Source: an uncultured Collinsella sp. (lineage in GTDB: Bacteria; Actinomycetota; Coriobacteriia; Coriobacteriales; Coriobacteriaceae). From it: 9,757 nucleotides of DNA. A program made the translations under genes and the position numbers. Every line of letters begins with the position of its first letter. Position 1 is the first letter of the stretch. The notes beneath the pieces were generated by a model. The model had not been told where the DNA came from. It was given only the letters and a program-made list of their open reading frames with translations, and ran no database searches. The stretch lies in NCBI GenBank assembly GCA_900552875.1, contig USCS01000047.1, positions 1 to 9,757 on the forward strand, read 5' to 3'. Below, in pieces: positions 6,585 through 9,757 of this stretch.

Positions 6585-6628
6585 GTTTAGGCACCCGGGC
6601 TCGGGCGCATGCTATGAAGGGAGAGCAC

Positions 6629-7348
6629 ATGAAGAGCTTTATTGCCGAGGATTCATTCTGGGAGCTGTTTCCGCAGGCAGCGGTCGGTGTTGTGGTCGTG
6701 GAGGGCATGAAGCCCACGGCTCAGATTTCTCAAGAGGACGTGGATGCGATTGCGGCGTTGCTCGACCGCGCCAATATCGATGCGGAGCGTCATCTGACCA
6801 GCGACACTATCAGCGAGAACGCACCGGTCAAGGCATGGCGCGAGGCCTATCGTCTGTTCAAGACCAAGAAAGGCGCGCGCTGCTCGATCGAGAACTTGCT
6901 CAAACGCGTGCTCAAAGGCAAGCCGGTGGGCCACATTACGCCCGCGGTGGATATCTACAACACGGTGTCGCTGACCTACGCGCTGCCCGTGGGAGGCGAG
7001 GATCTGCATGCGATCGAGGGAGACCTTCGCTTGAAGGTGACCGACGGTGGCGATGCATTCTTGCCGCTTGGCGAGGAGGCGGACGATCCGACGCTGCCCG
7101 GCGAGCTCGCCTACATCGATGATGCGGGCGCCGTGTGCCGCTGCTGGAACTGGCGCGACGGCGTTCGCACGGCGCTGTCCGACGATTCGGCCGATGCGTT
7201 CTTGGCGATTGAGTGCGTGGAGCCCGAGCGGATGGGGGATTGCCAGGCCGCGATCGATCGCCTAGCCGAGCTGCTCGAGCGCTATCTGGGAGCGACGGTT
7301 GTCGTTAAGACGCTTGTGACCCGCGACAATCCCTGTGTGGAGCTGTAG
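6629..7348 (+). CDS. Solo B3/B4 tRNA-binding (PheRS beta-like) domain protein
   Basis: A 239-residue soluble protein whose central part (about 65-185) has the marks of stand-alone B3/B4 domains related to the editing domain of phenylalanyl-tRNA synthetase beta chain: WREAYRLFKTKKGARCSIENLL (split here as WREAYRLFK, 70-78, and CSIENLLKRVLKGK, 85-98), ITPAVDIYNTVSL (103-115), LPVGGEDL (119-126) and CRCWNWRDGVRT (170-181). The length fits the family (about 220-240). Solo copies are thought to act on mischarged tRNA or related ligands, but function is not established for most. The start is ATG 6629, preceded by AAGGGAG at 6617-6623 with five bases spacing; an ATG at 6614 overlaps that site and would add only five residues. 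It has its own promoter and leader and is closed by repeat copy 2. Confidence 0.88.
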   Translation: MKSFIAEDSFWELFPQAAVGVVVVEGMKPTAQISQEDVDAIAALLDRANIDAERHLTSDTISENAPVKAWREAYRLFKTKKGARCSIENLLKRVLKGKPVGHITPAVDIYNTVSLTYALPVGGEDLHAIEGDLRLKVTDGGDAFLPLGEEADDPTLPGELAYIDDAGAVCRCWNWRDGVRTALSDDSADAFLAIECVEPERMGDCQAAIDRLAELLERYLGATVVVKTLVTRDNPCVEL

Positions 7349-7376
7349 CGGCGTCTGCGGATCATGTTCGCCGGTC

Positions 7377-7417
7377 AAAACCACCACAAAGGTGCCTGTC
7401 CCCTTTGTGGTGGTTTT
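7377..7417. terminator. Palindromic terminator-like repeat, copy 2 (after B3/B4 gene)
   Basis: Arms AAAACCACCACAAAGG (7377-7392) and CCTTTGTGGTGGTTTT (7402-7417) pair perfectly over 16 bp around loop TGCCTGTCC, the exact reverse complement of the loop in copies 1 and 3. It begins 28 bases after the stop codon. A and T runs at the two ends fit a bidirectional intrinsic terminator. Confidence 0.85.
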
Positions 7418-7469
7418 TATGTTGATGGGTTAACAAATAGGGTGCGCAGGGCTGGCGGCCGATAAGTAC

Positions 7470-7486
7470 GGTTAAGATGTTTACCC
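7470..7486. promoter_or_regulatory. Possible operator dyad upstream of marR gene
   Basis: GGTTAA (7470-7475), five bases, TTACCC (7481-7486): five of six positions are symmetric. MarR proteins often bind such dyads in their own promoters. TAAGAT (7473-7478) inside it could be a -10, though no good -35 was found. Weak evidence. Confidence 0.25.
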
Positions 7487-7521
7487 GTTAGCATTATGCA
7501 AGCGAAAGGCGGTCGTCTCCC

Positions 7522-7971
7522 ATGCAGCAGAACGACGAGACACGTTTCGAGGACTTTGTCGGACTGATCAGCGGGCTCTACAAGGAGATCCAGCGCATTA
7601 AGACATCCGAGGGCGCAAGGCTGGGCCTCAAGGGCTCCGACGTTATGTGCCTGTACTATCTTGAGCGCAGCAAGGACGGCCTGACTGGTGCCGACCTGGC
7701 TCGCATGGCAGGCGTGACCCGCGCCGCCGTCTCGCGTACGCTCGCGCATCTGGAGGAGGGCGGCTACGTCGAAGTCGATGATTCGGGCGATGCCGCCGTT
7801 AAGTATCGTGCTCCGGTTCGCCTGACCGCTCTGGGCGGCGAGAGCATGAGCGAGGCGGACCGCATCATTCGCGAGGTGCTCGATACCACCGGTAAGGCTA
7901 TGGGTGTGGAGCAGCGCGAGCAGATGTATGCATCGCTGCGTACGATTCTCGACACCCTGCGCGAGATCTAA
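7522..7971 (+). CDS. MarR-family transcriptional regulator
   Basis: A 149-residue winged-helix DNA-binding protein, the usual MarR length, expected to act as a dimer. Residues 38-85 form the helix-turn-helix: GLTGADLARMAGVTRAAVSR (53-72) holds the recognition helix, followed by TLAHLEEGGYVEV. The wing is at about 87-105 (DDSGDAAVKYRAPVRLTALG). The N-terminal helix (5-27) and the last 40 residues are the expected dimer helices. The start ATG has AAAGGCGG (7505-7512) nine bases upstream. The next gene, a DegV protein, starts 119 bp downstream with no terminator repeat between, so they may be one operon. A link to lipid control, as for the MarR-family FabT, is speculation from that neighbour. 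Confidence 0.9.
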   Translation: MQQNDETRFEDFVGLISGLYKEIQRIKTSEGARLGLKGSDVMCLYYLERSKDGLTGADLARMAGVTRAAVSRTLAHLEEGGYVEVDDSGDAAVKYRAPVRLTALGGESMSEADRIIREVLDTTGKAMGVEQREQMYASLRTILDTLREI

Positions 7972-8090
7972 GGCCGCCAAGGCATTTGCTTCCCATTAAC
8001 AACTGCATAGTCCCGTTTGAGCGCGTATACCGTGCCGGGGCATTGCTGTCAAAATTCCCTGCGAGAGGTCCGCGCAAGAAAGGATTCGCT

Positions 8091-8945
8091 ATGTCCATTC
8101 GTATTATTACCGATTCCGCGAGCGATATGTCGCCGGCTGAGCACCCCGCTCTGCGTGTTCTGCCGCTGTCCGTCACCTTTGGCACCGATGTGTACATGGA
8201 TGGCGTCGACATCGATCACCAGCGCTTTTACGAGATGCTCGTGGAGCGCGATGAGCTGCCTAAGACCGGCCAGGTCAACCCGTACGCGTTTTCGCAGGCT
8301 ATTGCCGAGGCGCGTGAGGCCGGCGATGAGGCAGTGATTATTACCGTGGGCGCTAAGCTTTCGGGCACCAACCAAAGTGCCCGCACCGCACTTGCCGAGG
8401 CGCCGGGCGGCGATGTGTATGTGGTGGATAGCAATAACGTTACCCTGGGCGAGCGCGTGCTGGTTGAGTACGCGCTGCGTTTGGTGGACGAGGGCCAGGG
8501 CGCGGCTCAGATCGCGGCGGCTGTCGAGGCCGTGCGCGACCGTGTGGTGGTTATCGGTCTGCTTGAGACGCTGGAGTACTTGGTGCGCGGCGGTCGCCTG
8601 TCTGCTGCGGCCGGCGCTGTGGGCACGTTGCTCAACGTAAAGCCCGTTGTGGCCGCCGAGGACGGCCTGATCGTGCAGCTGGGCAAGGCGCGCGGTTCCA
8701 AGAACGGTCGTAACCTGCTCAACCAGAAGGTAGAAAAGGCGGGCGGCGTCGACTTTTCCATGCCGCTGGCGCTGGGCTATACAGGCCTTTCGGACGCCGT
8801 GCTCAAGAAATATATCGAGGACAGCGCGGCACTGTGGGCCGGTCACACCGAGGGCGAGCTGTCCATCCACACCATTGGCGCCACCATCGGCACCCACGTG
8901 GGCCCCGGCGCCGTAGCCGTAGCCTTCTTCCGCCCCGCCAACTAG
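8091..8945 (+). CDS. DegV family protein (fatty-acid-binding, FakB-like)
   Basis: A 284-residue soluble protein of the DegV/FakB fold, which binds one fatty acid in a deep pocket; FakB members present it to the kinase FakA for phospholipid synthesis. Family marks visible: IRIITDSASDMS at the N-terminus (3-14), KTGQVNP (58-64, where TSQPS is common), VGAKLSGTNQSAR (86-98, the pocket Ser91 and Gly), VVDSNNVTLG (111-120), LETLEYLVRGGRLS (158-171) and IGTHVGPGAVAVAF (266-279). Length is normal. The start is ATG 8091 with AAAGGA (8079-8084) six bases before; the frame is open further upstream to 7986 but without a ribosome-binding site. FakA is not in the window. Probably co-transcribed with the MarR gene upstream. 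The TGQ in place of TSQ is a minor variation. Confidence 0.93.
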   Translation: MSIRIITDSASDMSPAEHPALRVLPLSVTFGTDVYMDGVDIDHQRFYEMLVERDELPKTGQVNPYAFSQAIAEAREAGDEAVIITVGAKLSGTNQSARTALAEAPGGDVYVVDSNNVTLGERVLVEYALRLVDEGQGAAQIAAAVEAVRDRVVVIGLLETLEYLVRGGRLSAAAGAVGTLLNVKPVVAAEDGLIVQLGKARGSKNGRNLLNQKVEKAGGVDFSMPLALGYTGLSDAVLKKYIEDSAALWAGHTEGELSIHTIGATIGTHVGPGAVAVAFFRPAN

Positions 8946-8955
8946 CTTTCCGGTC

Positions 8956-8995
8956 AAAACCACCACAAAGGGGACAGGCACCTTTGTGGTGGTTT
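8956..8995. terminator. Palindromic terminator-like repeat, copy 3 (after degV)
   Basis: Arms AAACCACCACAAAGG (8957-8971) and CCTTTGTGGTGGTTT (8981-8995) pair perfectly over 15 bp around loop GGACAGGCA. It begins 10 bases after the stop codon. It is only 29 bases before the next start codon. The seven bases before it (CCGGTCA) are the same as at copy 2. Confidence 0.85.
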
Positions 8996-9024
8996 ATGCT
9001 TTTCCGGGTGGAAGGGAGCGAGCA

Positions 9025-9345
9025 ATGGCGTCTGAGGGCTTTTTTGAACGGGTGTACGAGGTGGTCGAGCAGATCCCCGAGGGGATGGTCGCCACGTATG
9101 GCCAGGTGGCGCTGCTTGCCGGTCGTCCACGAAGTGCGCGGTACGTGGGGTATGCCCTGCATAGTAATCCGCGCCCCGGCGAGATTCCCTGTCACCGCGT
9201 GGTGTTTGCCGACGGGCACATATGCGAGGGCTTCGCTTTTGGCGGTCCCGATGCTCAACGTGAGCTTTTGCTAGGGGAAGGTGTGGCGTTTAAGGACGAC
9301 ATGCACGTCGACTTGGCCGCCTGTCGCTGGCCTGCCGGGCTCTAG
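9025..9345 (+). CDS. MGMT-family (alkylguanine alkyltransferase-like) DNA-repair protein, minimal form
   Basis: A 106-residue protein consisting only of the DNA-binding and active-site domain of O6-alkylguanine-DNA alkyltransferases. Visible: FFERVYEVVEQIPEGMVATYGQVA (6-29, here described as the first helix and the YGQ turn with Tyr25), SARYVGYALHSNP (37-49, with the Arg39 finger that flips bases and the Asn hinge) and IPCHRVV (54-60) with the acceptor Cys56. The N-terminal RNase-H-like domain of full-length enzymes is absent. ATL proteins of similar size usually have Trp in place of this Cys, so the protein may be an active small alkyltransferase or a damage sensor. The start is ATG 9025 behind AAGGGAG (9012-9018); an ATG at 8986 lies inside the preceding terminator stem. 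It is closed by repeat copy 4. Confidence 0.9.
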   Translation: MASEGFFERVYEVVEQIPEGMVATYGQVALLAGRPRSARYVGYALHSNPRPGEIPCHRVVFADGHICEGFAFGGPDAQRELLLGEGVAFKDDMHVDLAACRWPAGL

Positions 9346-9361
9346 CGGTTCTGCCGTGGCG

Positions 9362-9402
9362 AAAACCACCACAAAGGCGCCTGTCCCCTTTGTGGTGGTT
9401 TT
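9362..9402. terminator. Palindromic terminator-like repeat, copy 4 (after MGMT-like gene)
   Basis: Arms AAAACCACCACAAAGG (9362-9377) and CCTTTGTGGTGGTTTT (9387-9402) pair perfectly over 16 bp around loop CGCCTGTCC, the reverse-oriented loop with one change from copy 2. It begins 16 bases after the stop codon. Confidence 0.85.
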
Positions 9403-9494
9403 ACACTGTAGGTTTACCAGAGCTAACTTATGGAGAAGGTGTGGCGGCGTACTTTGCCGTCAGAAAGTAAACCACGGTGAACTATATTGGTTTC

Positions 9495-9635
9495 AGCAAC
9501 GGAGCAGGCAATAGGCGATGAAAAAGCCTGCCCTGTTGAGTTTGATTCGCATCCCTCCCCTCTGTGCGATTCAACGGTGTACTTCGGGAACAGGCCCGCT
9601 GGCAGCTAACTGCCGGCGGGCCTGTTCCTGTTTGT
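9495..9635 (+). ncRNA. Candidate small RNA with C-rich loop
   Basis: Three hairpins in a row end in a strong intrinsic terminator. Hairpin 1 pairs GCAGGC (9504-9509) with GCCTGC (9526-9531). Hairpin 2 pairs TTGATTCGCA (9542-9551) with TGCGATTCAA (9565-9574), nine of ten positions, exposing loop TCCCTCCCCTCTG. Hairpin 3 is the terminator. TATATT (9483-9488) is a possible -10, with only a poor -35. The preceding protein gene already has its own terminator at 9362-9402, so a second plus-strand terminator 200 bases on, with no gene between, points to a separate RNA. The ends are estimates. Confidence 0.5.
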
Positions 9636-9636
9636 C
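9586..9636 (+). terminator. Strong intrinsic terminator of the ncRNA candidate
   Basis: GGAACAGGCCCGC (9587-9599) pairs with GCGGGCCTGTTCC (9616-9628), continues through a T-G pair, then GGCAG (9601-9605) with CTGCC (9610-9614), around tetraloop CTAA: 19 pairs in all. TGTTTGT follows, a modest T run. On the opposite strand no T run follows, so it acts on plus-strand transcripts. Confidence 0.8.
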
Positions 9637-9675
9637 GAGGGGGTGCGATGGACGGAGCCGAAGCGGTCCGGCTCC

Positions 9676-9703
9676 AAAAAAGGCGGACGCCGCAGCGCCC
9701 GCC
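9676..9703 (-). terminator. Intrinsic terminator on minus strand
   Basis: On the minus strand GGCGGGCGC (9695-9703) pairs with GCGTCCGCC (9682-9690), eight of nine positions, around a 4-base loop, and six Ts follow (9676-9681). It lies 36 bases past a minus-strand stop codon at 9739-9741. Confidence 0.7.
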
Positions 9704-9738
9704 CTAAAGCAATCGAAAGCTCAAGCCAGTAGATCGGT

Positions 9739-9757
9739 CTAGTACACCATGCCCATG
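9739..9757 (-). CDS. Possible 3' end of a minus-strand gene entering from the right
   Basis: Read leftward from the window edge, one frame gives Met-Gly-Met-Val-Tyr then TAG (9739-9741), followed 36 bases later by a minus-strand terminator. The terminator requires a minus-strand transcript from beyond the window. Five residues do not identify a product, and another frame of the same strand stops later, so the exact end is uncertain. Confidence 0.3.

Larger units (their letters stand above)
9403..9757. other. Region without a complete protein gene; ncRNA candidate and convergent terminators
   Basis: No open frame in this stretch has both a ribosome-binding site and a recognisable product. From 9409 to 9472 there is a loose dyad (GGTTTAC at 9409-9415, GTAAACC at 9466-9472) around GGCGGC/GCCGTC. 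Next come the small-RNA candidate, its terminator, a hairpin GGAGCCG/CGGCTCC (9654-9675), a minus-strand terminator and the likely 3' end of a minus-strand gene. Confidence 0.5.

Noticed and set aside
8049..8981. Minus-strand open frame opposite the DegV gene
   Set aside because: Shadow of degV; it runs through the terminator repeat and has no ribosome-binding site.
6417..9402. CRISPR array from the four similar repeats
   Set aside because: The repeats are spaced by 400 to 1500 bp that contain whole genes, and they are strong palindromes at gene ends; no spacers.
9409..9472. SRP (4.5S) RNA, suggested by GGTTTACCAG
   Set aside because: The conserved apical loop sequence of SRP RNA (GGTCCGGAAGGAAGCAGC-like) is missing.
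9518..9742. 74-codon plus-strand frame near the right edge
   Set aside because: It lacks a convincing ribosome-binding site and crosses the strong plus-strand terminator hairpin; its composition follows the hairpins.

Overview
The window reads as chromosomal DNA from a high-GC member of the Coriobacteriia, most likely Collinsella or a close relative. This rests on GC-rich third codon positions, strong AAGGAGG-type Shine-Dalgarno sites, the gene families present, and intergenic hairpin repeats of a kind I associate with gut Collinsella. The genus is inferred, not proven.

Layout from left to right. A CPA1 cation/proton antiporter with a C-terminal RCK_C domain runs leftward off the window edge (1-1366, minus). 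Divergent from it is a calcineurin-like metallophosphoesterase (1620-2459, plus). A gene-free stretch (2460-2767) carries an 18-bp perfect inverted repeat nested inside a weaker one. A MOP-superfamily (Wzx-like) membrane flippase follows (2768-4351, minus). The flippase and the ATP-dependent PEP carboxykinase gene pckA (4731-6401, plus) are divergent, separated by 379 bp packed with hairpins and palindromes. Downstream on the plus strand come a solo B3/B4-domain protein with a structured leader (6629-7348), a MarR-family regulator (7522-7971), a DegV/FakB-type fatty-acid-binding protein (8091-8945) and a minimal alkyltransferase-like protein (9025-9345). The last 412 bp hold no convincing complete protein gene. 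They contain a probable small RNA ending in a strong terminator, then a minus-strand terminator and what looks like the 3' end of a minus-strand gene entering from the right.

The protein genes are mostly housekeeping or accessory metabolism and form no obvious single pathway. The unusual content is between the genes. A 41-bp palindromic unit closes four of the five plus-strand genes from pckA onward, with its 9-nt loop in either orientation. It is absent only between marR and degV, which suggests those two are co-transcribed. Upstream of pckA, three 31-bp hairpins share a 9-13-9 architecture and an AACGTCCC loop, and one has a quite different stem that still pairs. A candidate small RNA at about 9495-9635 exposes a C-rich, anti-Shine-Dalgarno-like loop. 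The B3/B4 gene has a terminator-like hairpin in its leader. These four are the best candidates for undescribed biology here.
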